From Excoecaria cochinchinensis (Eukaryota > Streptophyta > Magnoliopsida > Malpighiales > Euphorbiaceae), in the NCBI GenBank assembly GCA_947683425.1, contig CANTUQ010000004.1:28950001-29014000 (forward strand): a DNA stretch of 64,000 bases. Direction: 5' to 3'. The position numbers and the translations under genes were made by a program. Below, piece after piece: positions 1-11,129 of this stretch (position 1 is its first letter; every line of letters starts with the position of its first letter). The notes beneath the pieces were generated by a model. That model was given only the letters and a program-made list of their open reading frames with translations. It did no database searches and had not been told where the DNA came from.

Positions 1-550
1 AATAGTACAACAAAATTTGAAGCTAGCCAAGGATATACAGAGATCCTATGCCAATTTGAAGTGAAAAGACATTCAGTTTGAGGTCGGAGACAAGGTATTT
101 CTTAAAGTGTCGCCTTGGAGGAAAGTATTGCATTTTGGCAAGAAGGGTAATCTAAGTCTCCGATTTATAGGACCCTTTGAGATTTTGGAAAAGATTGGAC
201 CAGTTGCGTACAAGTTGGCCTTACCTTTTGAATTAGCTAAGCTGCATGACGTATTCCATGTGTCTATGCTTCGCCGCTATCGATCGGATCCATCACATGT
301 ATTGTCAGTTCAAGACGGAAAGATTAAACCGGATTATTCATTTGACGAAAAGATAAAAGCCATTTTATCTCGAGAAGTGAGACAGCTCAGAAGTAAGCAA
401 ATTCCTCTGGTTAAGGTTTTATGGCGGCACAATGGGGCTGAAGAAGCTACTTGGGAACCAGAGTCAGTTATGAGGTCCCAGCATCCGCAGTTGTTCAGTT
501 CAGGTGAGAATTTCGAGGACAAAATTCTTGTTAGGAGGGAAGAGGTGTAA
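1..550 (+). pseudogene. Chromovirus Y polyprotein C-terminus (integrase tail and chromodomain)
   Basis: This is the last part of a Ty3/gypsy polyprotein, cut off by the window start. It shows the integrase C-terminal region (GPFEILEKIG, then HDVFHVSMLRRY) and a chromodomain (VKVLWRHNGAEEATWEPES), which in this family directs integration into heterochromatin. The motif order is that of the Tekay/Del clade. The frame is open from near the window start except for a TGA at 62-64, where a CGA codon is expected, so the continuous open frame from position 107 is not the true start. The stop codon TAA (548-550) overlaps the first bases of the LTR, which is normal for this clade. RT and RNase H lie left of the window. 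Confidence 0.88.
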
Positions 551-972
551 CACCCCTTTTCCCACCCTAGTAATTTTGAGCCTTTTTTGGCGTGTATTAT
601 GCATGTGCTGTGGTGTAAGTGCTACATGTACTTTGATGCTAATATGGTTATAAGAGTATAACTATGATTGAGGTGATTATGGTATGCGTGTAACATTGCT
701 ACATGGTGTTTGACAAATTTATGTAAATATATTATATTATGAAGAATGATATGAAGTGTTTAGAAGAATTAAATGATAACGTGATGTACTCTTTTGTTCA
801 AAATATTGAATAGTGAAGATGCTACCAGTGAATCTTAGTATATGGGTTTTGTAAGTGTATATGATCTTTATATAATTATAACAAATGATTGAGAGTGTGA
901 TAAGTATCACATTGATATGAATATTACAAGAGTGAAGCACAAATATGAGTACAAACCCGCATTAACCGTGTC

Positions 973-1149
973 GTGGATAGATAGGCATCCCTATAGGGAC
1001 CTTTGTTGCTACAGCCTATGCATTGTGCGCATTAACCATTTGGGTCCTTATGTGTTATTGGATCCCGTTTGGATCCCTATGTGTATGTGTTATTGATATA
1101 ATACATGTATCAGGTACCTATACGTTCTGTTCTGTATCCTGTTATCCAC
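973..1149 (+). other. LTR multi-hairpin domain, Y copy 1
   Basis: GTGGATA (973-979) is complementary to TATCCAC (1143-1149), 160 nt downstream. Just inside the first arm is the hairpin ATAGG-CATC-CCTAT (981-994), then the GCTACAGC box, then short inverted repeats such as GGATCC-CGTTT-GGATCC. The same order occurs in unrelated-looking LTRs elsewhere in the window. The fold and any function are inferred from complementarity only. Confidence 0.55.
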
Positions 1150-1419
1150 CACCTTAGAAATGCAGGCAATAATTGAATAAAAGAATATTAAATGTATAAC
1201 ATGAAATATAAATTAATAAATGAATGGACTTATATGTATGGAATTTAATGCATATTATGATAAATGTTTAGGCAATTTGTTATACATGAATGATTCTTTG
1301 ATGATTATATAACATATGTTATTGAAAGTTAATATGGAAATAAACATTTCATATGTAAGCAATATTAATGGTTATTTGTTATAGACTGTGTTTAATATGT
1401 TAAGATTATTTTTGTGAAT

Positions 1420-1421
<2 letters not shown>

Positions 1422-1476
<55 letters not shown>
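1422..1476. repeat. (TA)n microsatellite
   Basis: An uninterrupted AT dinucleotide tract of about 55 bp in the first Y LTR copy. It has an equal-length partner at 4362-4416. Confidence 0.97.
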
Positions 1477-1479
<3 letters not shown>

Positions 1480-2007
1480 TATTAATATGAATATGTTTTG
1501 AAGGAAAAGCCATAGACATTAAATATGTATGAATATTCTTATAATGTCTTTAAGTGAATGTGATAAAATGTTAAAGATATGCATATATGAACATAAAAGG
1601 TAAATTAAGGTAAACATATAATACTAACTCTAAATGAAGTATGTTAAACTAAAGAGATATTGTGGTTTTAAACTATTTTAAGAATGTTATTATGGTATTG
1701 TACATGTTATGCATAGATATTTATATCAAGTATTAATTTTGGAAGATACATGATAAATGAATAACATAACTTTTTACATTTTGTTAATATAATTGTGTGT
1801 GTGTACTATTTATGCATATTATTGTTATAAATGGTTATTTTGTTAAATGAATATGTATGGCTAAGTAACGGGGTAAGTGCAGATGTATGGATGATGTATG
1901 CTTTGGTCGTGTTTAAGTTTTATAATTATGGTTAATATTATGTAATCATTTGTAGGTATTTGTTGATGACTGTTGTGAGTTGTCATCCATATCATATTTG
2001 TTCTCTA

Positions 2008-2042
2008 CTAAGCTATATGCTTAGCACGGGTGTTTTATCCGT
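2008..2042 (+). other. LTR double hairpin, Y copy 1
   Basis: CTAAGC-TATAT-GCTTAG (2008-2024) is followed directly by ACGG...CCGT (2026-2042). This is the short-stem version of the double hairpin found about 0.3-0.5 kb before the end of the Y, Z and solo LTRs. Confidence 0.55.
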
Positions 2043-3370
2043 ACAAGTATTCGAGTTAGATGTGTGGCCAAGGACATCCCGCATCGATCAAGGCCAACGA
2101 GTCTGTATAAGTTCTTGAGTAGATTTTATATGATGTATTGTAATGAAAATAAAATCTTCTTTTGCAAGTAAATGACTTATGCATGTAGTATGAATACTGA
2201 GTAAAGATGCCAACTTTGAAATTGTAAAGTCACTTTTGAGAAATGTATGTAATAACCTAATTTGCACCCTAGTAGAATTGGTAGTGCAAATTTCTATATT
2301 TGTATGAGTTTAAATGAAATTAAGGACTTAATTGAAAGATAAGATACGTTCATTGAAGTAAAAAAAGAGACTTGAGGGACTTAAAGGAGCATTTGCCATG
2401 GACTTACGAGAGAATTTGCAAGTTAGTGGGACAAGTGGCTTATGGATGACAAGTGGTTTGATGTGGTTGTGCCACTTAACATTAGCACAAGCAATATTTA
2501 GGTTGTTAGTGGGAAAATTTGTCCCAATGGGATTGCATGCAAATTTTCTCTCCTTTCCCTCTCTTTCTCTCTGTTTTCTTCTCTCCACTTTCTTCTTCTT
2601 TGAGTTTTGGTTTGCTTGTTGAGAGATTCTGCATTTTGGACTGATTGAAGAGTGATTGTAAGATTAATTCTTGAAGGTAAGTGTATTTGGATTGAGTTTC
2701 TTCTTCTACTCCTTTCTTTGTGTATGGATTGGTTGAGTAAATGGATTTAGAGTTTGTTCTTGATTTGGGTATTGTAAGAAGCTGAGGCTCGAAGAAGGGA
2801 GAAAGGCAAGGATAAGGTCTAAATTTCATGGACGTTCAGCCGCTTCTAGAGGTTGGGATCGTGTGCCCTTTTATTTATGCATGTGTTTTTGGTTTAAATC
2901 ATTGATGCATGTTTGTGTTTGAGTTAGATTTGTGATGATGCTTGTGTTGTTAGTTTGGTTATTGATAATTTAGACCCTGTTTTAGAGCATGTTAATTGTA
3001 AGTATGCTTAGTAGTGTATTTGAGAAGCATGTGTTCATGATTTAGTTATTTACGTTCTTCATTGGAATTCAAATTTGATTTTGTGTTAATTACTGCTTAG
3101 AGCCTTGTAGCGTAAGTGGCATATTGTATTACAAGTCTTTGAAAGCATGATTGTGAGTGTTGTTGGATGATGAGTGAGTATGTATGCGAAGTTATGTGTT
3201 TTGTGGTTTTGGAACATTTAGTTCTGTTCTGCTGCGAAAGCGACAAAATGTGTTTGGGCCCGCCGAACATCACTAACCCTCTCGAGTTCTTTCATGCATG
3301 GCCGAGCGGTGCCGAGCCTGGCCGCGAGCCTGATAGAAGCCACTTCGGCATTCTGTCGCGAAGGCCCGCG

Positions 3371-3494
3371 GCACAATGGGGCTGAAGAAGCTACTTGGGA
3401 ACCAGAGTCAGTTATGAGGTCCCAGCATCCACAGTTGTTCTATTCAGGTGAGAATTTTGAGGACAAAATTCTTGTTAGGAGGGGAGAGGTGTAA
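3371..3494 (+). pseudogene. Duplicated tail of Y polyprotein (part of chromodomain)
   Basis: About 40 codons identical or nearly so to the end of the polyprotein at 427-550, beginning inside the chromodomain (NGAEEATWEPES). They are fused to upstream LTR sequence by the tandem duplication. There is no start codon of its own. The TAA at 492-494 of this kilobase again overlaps the LTR start. Confidence 0.85.
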
Positions 3495-3916
3495 CACCCC
3501 TTCTCCCACCCTAGTAATTTTTAGCCTCTTTTGGTGTGTATTTTGCATATGCTATGGTGTAAGTGCTACATGTACTTTGATGCTAATATGGTTATAAGAG
3601 TATAACTTTGATTGAGGTGATTATGGTATGCGTGTAACATTGCTACATGGTGTTTGACAAATTTATGTAAATATATTATATTATGAAGAATGATATGATG
3701 TGTTAAGAAGAATTAAATGATAACGTGAAGTACTCTTTTGTTCAAAATATTGAATAGTAAAGATGCTACAAGTGAATCTTATTATATGGGTTTTGCAAGT
3801 GTATATGATCTTTATATAATTATAACAAATGATTGAGAGTGTGATAAGTATCACATTGATACGAATATTACAAGAGTGAAGCACAAACATGAGTACAAAC
3901 CCGCATTAACTGTGTT

Positions 3917-4089
3917 GTGGGTAGATAGGCATCCCTATAGGGACCTTTGTTGCTGCAGCCTATGCATTATTTGACCCCGTTGGGTCCTTATGTGTTATTG
4001 AATCCTGTTTGGATCCTTATGTGTATATGTTATTGATATGATACATGTATCAGGTACCTATACGTTCTGTTCTGTATCCTGTTATCCAC
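3917..4089 (+). other. LTR multi-hairpin domain, Y copy 2, first module
   Basis: Duplicate of the domain at 973-1149. The left closing arm reads GTGGGTA and still pairs with TATCCAC (4083-4089) through a G-U wobble. The first hairpin ATAGG-CATC-CCTAT is unchanged. Confidence 0.55.
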
Positions 4090-4359
4090 CACCTTGGAAA
4101 TGCAGGCAATAATTGAATAAAAGAATATTAAATGTATAACATGAAATATAAATTAATAAATGAATGGACTTATATGTATGGAATTTAATGCATATTATGA
4201 TAAATGTTTAGGCAATTTGTTATACATGAATGATTATTTGATGATTATATAACTTATGTTATTGAAAGTTAATATGGAAATAAACATTTCATATGTAAGA
4301 AATATTAATGGTTATTTGTTATAGACTGTGTTTAATATGTTAAGATTATTTTTGTCAAT

Positions 4360-4361
<2 letters not shown>

Positions 4362-4416
<55 letters not shown>
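4362..4416. repeat. (TA)n microsatellite
   Basis: AT dinucleotide tract, partner of the one at 1422-1476 in the duplicated LTR. Confidence 0.97.
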
Positions 4417-4419
<3 letters not shown>

Positions 4420-4951
4420 TATTAATATGAATATGTTTTGAGGGAAAAGCCATAGACATTAAATATGTATGAATATTCTTATAATGTCTTTAAGTGAATG
4501 TGATGAAATGTTAAAGATATGCATATATGATCATAAAAGGTAAATTAAGGTAAACATTGAATACTAACTCTAAAAGAAGTATGTTAAACTAAAGAGATAT
4601 TGTGGTTTTAAACTATTTTAAGAATGTTATTATGGTATTGTACATGTTTTGCATAGATATTTATATACGTCAAGTATTAATTTTAGAAGATACATGATAA
4701 ATGAATAACATAACTTTTGACATTTTGTTAATATAATTGTGTGTGTGTACTATTTTTGCATATTATTGTTATAAATAGTTATTTTGTTAAATGAATATGT
4801 ATAGCTAAGTAACGGGGTAAGTGCAGATATATGGTTGATATATGCTTTGGTCGTGCTTAAGTTTTATAATTTTGGTTAATATTATGTAATCATTTGTAGG
4901 TATTTGTTGATGACTATTGTGAGTCGTCATCCATATCATATTTGTTCTCTA

Positions 4952-4986
4952 CTAAGCTATATGCTTAGCACGGGTGTTTCATCCGT
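4952..4986 (+). other. LTR double hairpin, Y copy 2, first module
   Basis: CTAAGC-TATAT-GCTTAG followed by ACGG...CCGT; duplicate of 2008-2042. Confidence 0.55.
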
Positions 4987-6618
4987 ACAAGTATTTGAGT
5001 TAGATGTGTGGCCAAGGACATCCCACATCGATCAAGGCCAACGAGTCTGTATAAGTTCTTGAGTAGATTTTATATGATGTATTATAATGAAAACAAAATC
5101 TTCTTTTGCAAGTAAATTACTTATGCATTTAGTATGAATTTTGAATAAAGAAGCCAGCTTTGAAATTGTAAAGTCACTTATGAGAAATGTATATAATAAC
5201 CTGATTTGCACCCTAGTAGAATTGGTAGTGCAAATTTCTGTATTTGTATGAGTGTAAATGAAATTAAGGACTTAATTGAAAGATAAGATATGCTCATTAA
5301 AGGAAAAAAGAGACTTGAGGGACTTAAAGGAGTATTTGCCACAGACTTACGAGAGAATTTGCAAGTTAGTGGGACAAGTGGATTATGGATGACAAGTGGT
5401 TTGATGTGGTTGTGCCACCTAAGATTAGCACAAGCAATATGTAGGTTGTTAGTGGGAAAATTTATCCCAATTGGATTGCATGCAAATTCTTCTCTCCTTT
5501 CCCTCTCTTTCTCTCGGTTTTCTTCTCTCCACTTTCTTCTTCTTTGAGTTTTGGTTTGCTTGTTGAGAGATTCTGCATTTTTGACTTATTGAAGAGTGAT
5601 TGTAAGATTAAGTCTTGAAGGTAAGTGTATTTTGATTGAGTTTCTTCTTCTACTCCTTTCTTTGTGTATGGATTGGTTGAGTAAATGGATTTAGAGTATG
5701 TTCTTGATTTGGGTATTGTAAGAAGCTGAGACTAAAAGAAGGGAGAAAGGCAAGGATAAGGTCTGAATTTGGTGGAGGTTCAGCCGCTTCTAGAGGTTAG
5801 GATTGTGTGCCCTTTTATTTATGCATGTGTTTTTGGTTTAAATCATTGATGCATGTTTGTGTTTGAGTTAGATTTGTGATGATGCTTGTGTTGTTAGTTT
5901 GGTTATTGATAATTTAGACCCTATTTTAGAGCATGTTGATTGTAAGTATGCTTAGTAGTGTATTTGAGAAGCATGTGTTCATGATTTGGTTATTTATGTT
6001 CTTTATTGGAATTGAAATTTGATTTTGTGTTAATTGTTGCTTAGAGCCTTGTAGCGTAAGTGGCATATTGTATTACAAGTCTTTGAAAGCATGCTTGTGA
6101 GTGTTGTTGGATGATGAGTGAGTATGCATGAGAAGTTATGTGTTTTGTGGTTTTGGAACATTTAGTTCTGTTCTGCCACGAGCGCAACAAGGGTCGCAAG
6201 CGTGACAAAATGTGTTTGGGCCCGCCGAACATCACTAGCCCTGTCGAGTTCTTTCATGCATGGCCGAGTGGTGCCGAGCCTGGCTGCGAGCCTGATAGAA
6301 GCCACTTCGGCATTCTGTCGCGATGGCGCTGAGGTCCGCGTGCTCGATATCTGCCAGATTCCTGTTCTGTCTCGAGCGCAACACTATGCAGTTTTGTAAG
6401 CTTGAGTCTTTTATGCTTATTGGTGTGTGTCATTTCGTTGGCATATGTTTGTACATGTATAATAAAGATTATATCTATGATATATGTAAGTATGAACCTT
6501 ATGCTTGTTGGGTTATTTATTTGTTCATAAATTGATTGGTCATGTGATTGTGTGATTGGATACTTGAGTGTTGAGTTAATGTGTATAGTTTGTATGTTAA
6601 GCATGAACGGTCAAGGTA

Positions 6619-6821
6619 GTGGATAGATAAGCATGCTTATAAAGGGCTAGTGTTTTGCAGCTGCTCGTGTCATCCCATATGGGTTTAGCTTTTAGACTTC
6701 GGTCTTCTAAAAATATAGACTTCGGTCTTCTGTTATTTTAGCTTTTAAACTTCGATCTTCTGAAAATTTAGACTTCGGTCTTTTGATACTGCTAGTCAGT
6801 ATTCTGGTTACCCGTATCCAC
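6619..6821 (+). other. LTR multi-hairpin domain, Y copy 2, second module, with UUCG hairpins
   Basis: Closing arms are GTGGATA (6619-6625) and TATCCAC (6815-6821). The first hairpin is ATAAG-CATG-CTTAT (627-640 of this kilobase), whose stem differs from the first module but stays fully paired. TGCAGCTGC follows, then the palindrome CCCATATGGG (6674-6683). A run of four AGAC-TTCG-GTCT units then spans 6694-6781; three are perfect and one (6747-6758) is degenerate. In RNA each perfect unit is a four-base-pair stem with a C(UUCG)G tetraloop, a known very stable hairpin. Confidence 0.6.
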
Positions 6822-7088
6822 CATCATTTTGAGCTCAGGCTTTTGAACTGTTCTATAGATGTGTGAGTTATTATTAAGCTTGTATCTGTTATATGATCCT
6901 TTATATTCCTGATTTTTAGCAATTGTTATTGCTTTTGTATTTATAGCGACTTTGGGGCAAGATAATGTTATGGTTATGCTATTTTATGATAAGCTTCTGA
7001 ATTTTGATGTAAGTACCTATTGTTTATATGCATGCATGTTATTATTGTTGTGACTTCATTAGAAGTCCTTCGTATCCTTTTATCCCCA

Positions 7089-7125
7089 CTAGGTGTTATC
7101 GCTTAGCACGGGTGCTTTTCCCGTG
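7089..7125 (+). other. LTR double hairpin, Y copy 2, second module
   Basis: CTAGGTG-TTAT-CGCTTAG, with two G-U wobbles relative to the CTAAGCG form, is followed by a perfect CACGGG...CCCGTG hairpin (7107-7125). It lies about 280 bp before the LTR end. Confidence 0.6.
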
Positions 7126-7410
7126 TAGGTTTGCAGGTTTGGTTTTGAAGTGTGGGTCCTCATCTACTGGCCACTAGAAGTGAAGTGATTCTTTTTGTAT
7201 ATGTATAGAACTTTTGTATATGTAAGAAAAGGCATTTACTATTGATATATGATATCGTAATGATTTTGTATATGTATACATTATAAGTTCAGCTATGCAA
7301 GTATGTTTTGTTTTTGAATGCTTTCGTTTTAGTTTTGCATGAGTGTTTGTGTATTTGCGTGTGTGACATTTCGATATTCCTCCCAATGGGTATTGGGGTG
7401 TTACAATGTA

Positions 7411-7584
7411 TATGCTTAGTGAGATTATAAATCTTGTTAAATGTGTTATGTGAAAGCGGTTTTGTATTGTAAGAAATTTTATAATTCGAAACATAATGTA
7501 ATGGATGTAACCAAGATATTGTAGTTGGAGTGGCATCCTTCACCTATCATAGTAGTTTACTATGTACGGATAAGAGGTGCTACA
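7411..7584 (+). mobile_element. End of 5' LTR of host element X
   Basis: The sequence right of Y ends in GAGGTGCTACA (a CA terminus) six bases before a tRNA-type primer-binding site, so it is the 3' end of another LTR into which Y inserted. The rest of this LTR is left of the window. Confidence 0.65.
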
Positions 7585-7589
7585 TTTAT

Positions 7590-7601
7590 TGGTATCAGAA
7601 C
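7590..7601 (+). promoter_or_regulatory. Primer-binding site of X (initiator tRNA-Met type)
   Basis: TGGTATCAGAAC differs from the usual plant TGGTATCAGAGC by one G-to-A change. It primes minus-strand synthesis and fixes the LTR/interior boundary. Confidence 0.75.
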
Positions 7602-9040
7602 ATATGTTTAGTCGATTATGGAGGACTAGAGTTTAGAAATGAGTCTGTATAGTTTTGTCTTGGCCAAAGTAGATGTCCTTGTTCTTTCTATAGATGATAG
7701 AAACATAAGTCTTCTAAATTGATAAGGTGAACAACTAAAGAGTGTTAAACCGATAGATCCTGATCTATCCGCTCTGTATCCTTTCGTGTTTATAAGATCT
7801 GAAGTGTTTGCACCAGTTGTGTTATAAGAGATTCTGCTAAGAATTTCCCTTAGTATGGCATGGATTTTGAGCTTATTATTCCAAGGGAAATATATAGTAA
7901 AGGCACGAACACTTTTGAGTTGAGAATGATAGAAGTTATGAAAGGAAATTGTGATGCTTTGTGCACTTGTCAACGACCTTGATTGCATTCATTTGAACAT
8001 GTTACAGCATAGGGTTAGGCAATGTGCATTACCATTATATGAGCTGCATTTGCATCATTCTGCATACATGAAACATCCTGCATTCATTACATTAGCATCA
8101 TTTGTTCATTTGTAATAAGCATCAGATCATGTGCATATGCTTTAAATGAAAGGAAGCAGACAGGGTGTGCATTCAGTGTATCAAAGTTAAAGTAGATGTG
8201 ATAAGGAACAAATGGTATGAATTTGAATTGATAAGAGGAGAGTAAAGGAATTCAGAATGTGTATAATAGGAGTACAAGAATGTGTGTATAGAATTTGTTG
8301 GAGTAACTCTGTTCTGTTGAATAGGTTAGAGTATAGTAATGGCTGGTATTCTACCAATTCCTTTAATATTGATGTATAAGTACTAGTTAATTCTAGCTAC
8401 TAGAGAAATTATTTGATGGAATGGTGACAATAGATTAAACGAATTACGAAACAATGGTGACCGACCCTCGAGTTAAAGAGTGATAGTAAATACAATGTAT
8501 AGAATGTAGCATTATTCTGACATGATTTGATGGAAATAAAGTTTGTGCCTGGCTTTATTGAATTATTTTGTCATAGATTTGAATATGATTCCTAGAATTA
8601 ATTGTATTAGGAACTCTTAAAGAAGTAGTTAATTATTAAGCTAAGTAAAGAATAAGAGATAAGAAACTGAAGCATTTAAAGTTATGAGATTTGAAGGATA
8701 TGAATGTAAGACAAAAAGGATAGATTATTCTGAAGAGTTAGTGCATGAAATCCTGAGTGGAATCTGGATTAATCCGTAAATAGTTTAACATCGAGGAAAT
8801 AGGGTATAGTATAAGTAAAAGTATATATGGAGAATTTGATGCTACAAGAATAACCTGAGAATATGTCATGAAAAAGACAGAAAGTAAGTAATATAGAAAG
8901 TAAATCCTACAGATGTGAATAAAGTATTTGTAATGTTCGGGTTATAGGATTATATAAAATTAAAGCATAAAAATGATCGTTAAAATAATTTGTAGCGTTT
9001 GGACATATGACATTGATGAATTTCGAGGATGAAATTCATT

Positions 9041-9054
9041 AAGGGGAAGAGAAA
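9041..9054 (+). promoter_or_regulatory. Polypurine tract of X
   Basis: AAGGGGAAGAGAAA lies directly before an LTR-like start, TGTGAGGACC. This is where plus-strand DNA synthesis would be primed. Confidence 0.7.
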
Positions 9055-9191
9055 TGTGAGGACCAAAAATCCACCATAACAGTAATAAGGCATGTGTAGG
9101 GTGAAATGGAAATCGAATGTGAATGATTAAGCAACAGAAGTGTAAAAAAGGATGCAACCGTCATTAATTTGGAAGATTCGGCAAGAGCGGC
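9055..9191 (+). mobile_element. Start of 3' LTR of X, cut by Tat element A
   Basis: The LTR start TGTGAGGACCAAAAATCC is readable for 137 bp until Tat A begins at 9192. The continuation is not found in the window because A's right end is rearranged. Confidence 0.65.
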
Positions 9192-10053
9192 TGTAGACAC
9201 CGGATCCCGAGGCAACCCAGATCAGAGTTACCCAATAATGAAACTAAATGCCTATTCACAAGCAAAAAGTTTGGAAGTGATAGTTTCATTGTCAAATTTC
9301 TTTCTTAGAAATAAAAAATAAAATTTTAAAAAAAGGAGTTTGAAAATTATAGTATTTTAGTTAAAATTATTTTATAAAAAAAATATTCGGACGTTTTCGA
9401 CCACCAACACGCGAGGGCAGGCCTTCCTCACGCGCTAGGCGAGAGCCAGCGAGCAGTGTACGTGTGCTAGCACTAGAGCAAGTGCCCCGTATGCACTGCT
9501 TGCAACTCATGCAGGCGAGCGATGCCCGTGTGTGCCCATCGCAGTGCGCATGGGTGTCGCTAGCCCGCACGCACGTCGCTCGGCTGCTGCGAGCGGCGAG
9601 CGCCAGTCCCTTGCCTGCCGCGCATAGCTCGCACACGTCGCAAGCCTGCAACAGCCATCAGTCGCCTCCCAGCTGCAGAATACGTAATTTTTCACCAAAA
9701 ATCTAGATTTTTCCCCAAAATTGATTTTTTATCCCCTTTTTTTTAGCATTTTCATGTTTTTTTCAATTTTTAAAATTAAGACGGGTGATAAATTATTTTT
9801 TTTATTTTTTATTTTTTTTATTCTTAAGATAAATATCAAAGATTTCATCTTATCTTCTAAATTCTAATTTGAATTCAAAAATATTTGATTTTATCTCCAA
9901 ATCTAATTTGAATTAAAAAATATTAGATTTTATTTTCTAAAATCTAATTTGAATTCAAAAAAATTTTAATTTTAAATTTGAATTCTAAAAAGATTTGAAT
10001 TTTTAATTTGAATTTTGAAAAGATTTGAATTTTTATCTTATATTCAGTTCGCT

Positions 10054-10060
10054 TATAAAT
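10054..10060 (+). promoter_or_regulatory. TATA box of Tat A 5' LTR
   Basis: TATAAAT in GCTTATAAATAG. The same box is at 21023-21029 in the 3' LTR and, in a different context, at 27968-27974 and 62584-62590 in element B. Confidence 0.65.
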
Positions 10061-11129
10061 AGCAGACTGAGAATCGAGAAAATGATTGGGATTTCTGATT
10101 TTTCATTTCTTCTTCTTCACAAAATTTTATTCTTCTTCAAGAGAATTCTCTCTGCAATTTTTTAGTTTTCTTCTTCAAAGAAATTTCTTAAGTTAATTCT
10201 TAATCAAAAAAATCATTATTGAGACAGGAAAAATAATTCTTTATTCTTGGAAATTTTCATTTTCTTCCATTATTTTTTTTAAGCAAATTTTTTTTCTTGT
10301 AATAAAACTCCAATTTTTAATATTTTTAATTCTAAATTTGGGGATCAAAATAAGGAAATCAATCATCTTCCCTCATTTTATCAGATCTGAATTCTGAGGG
10401 TAAATATTCCAGGTTCGATTTTTCTTTTATTATTTCATTTTATTTAATTTTATTCATTTTTATTATTTTATGTGTTTAATTGATTTTCCTGATTTAATTA
10501 CTAACATTAATTTTATTTGTGCTTGTTTTTGGTTTCAATAATTGTTTTTTCCCTCTTTGGGCATTCTCACCAGCAAATGGGGAGATCCAGGAGACTTGCT
10601 TTGCTTTGACTTATTATTTTATTATTTGTATTATTTTCTTTATTTGGCCTTTTTTAATTTATTTGCCATGTCATTTGCAACAAAATTATTTATTTTATGC
10701 ACGTTAAAAAAGAAAATCACAAAAATATTTATATTAATTAATTTGGAATTTTTTCTAATAAAATGGGATCAATGTCATAGTTTTCCCATCCAAACAAGTT
10801 TTCACCTTTAATATTATTCTTGTAAGTATGCATGTAAGGACCAATGTCCTCACCTCAAATTGAATATCCCTATTTATGCATGATTTACATGTCCTTATTA
10901 TTGGGGATTGTATTCTGCTCCTAGTTTTGTTGTAAATTATTATACTTTTATTTACTTTACGCTTAATTTACTTTATTTACCACTTTCATTATATGATTGA
11001 TATGCACTTTAATTACTGCACCTAAATGTATGAGAAGAGGAATGAAAATTTAAATTGAAAACTTAATTACAACTTTAACCAAGGTATGAATAAGAGTGGA
11101 GTCCCGAACTCTCTCTAGTCTTAAGTTTC

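Larger units (their letters stand above)
546..3370 (+). mobile_element. LTR of chromovirus Y, first (truncated) copy
   Basis: It starts TGTAACACCCC directly after the purine-rich polyprotein tail and matches the second LTR copy (from 3490) almost base for base with small indels. It has no LTR end: at about 3368-3371 it jumps back into polyprotein sequence within GCGGCAC. It holds a (TA)n tract, one multi-hairpin domain (973-1149), one double hairpin (2008-2042) and a pyrimidine-rich leader-like stretch (2545-2610). Short ORFs inside it have no recognisable domain and are taken as chance. Confidence 0.85.
424..6340 (+). repeat. Direct tandem duplication, unit about 2944 bp
   Basis: The end of the Y polyprotein plus most of the LTR (424-3370) is repeated from 3368 at a constant offset of 2944 (LTR starts 546 and 3490, hairpin domains 973 and 3917). 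The crossover lies in the short shared string GCGGCAC. The copies differ by scattered substitutions and small indels. The duplication is therefore not brand new but is young relative to most decay in the window. The right limit is the point equivalent to the junction, near 6340. Confidence 0.85.
3490..7405 (+). mobile_element. LTR of chromovirus Y, second (full-length) copy
   Basis: It runs from TGTAACACCCC to GGGGTGTTACA, 3916 bp. The five bases after it, ATGTA (7406-7410), would be the right target-site duplication; the left one is outside the window. It contains two complete sets of the structural modules (multi-hairpin at 3917-4089 and 6619-6821; double hairpin at 4952-4986 and 7089-7125) with a pyrimidine-rich leader-like stretch (5485-5550) between them. 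It thus looks like two LTR bodies joined into one. It lies inside the 5' LTR of element X. Confidence 0.82.
7585..9054 (+). mobile_element. Short non-coding interior of element X
   Basis: About 1.5 kb between primer-binding site and 3' LTR, far too short for gag-pol. No retroviral motif is readable in any frame; the small ORF at 7626-7988 (minus) has none. At the end it keeps GAATTTCGAGGATGAAATTC and a purine tract, the usual sequence before a chromovirus 3' LTR. It looks like a large internal deletion derivative that would depend on helper proteins. Confidence 0.65.

Noticed and set aside
2328..2829. Overlapping ORFs on both strands in the Y LTR (also 5290-5547 in the duplicate)
   Set aside because: They lie in non-coding LTR/leader DNA, have no known domain, and the duplicate copy breaks most of them.
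9367..9706. Cys/Ala-rich ORFs in the Tat A LTR
   Set aside because: They arise from a GC-rich patch of the LTR, overlap on both strands, and the 3' LTR copy does not keep them.
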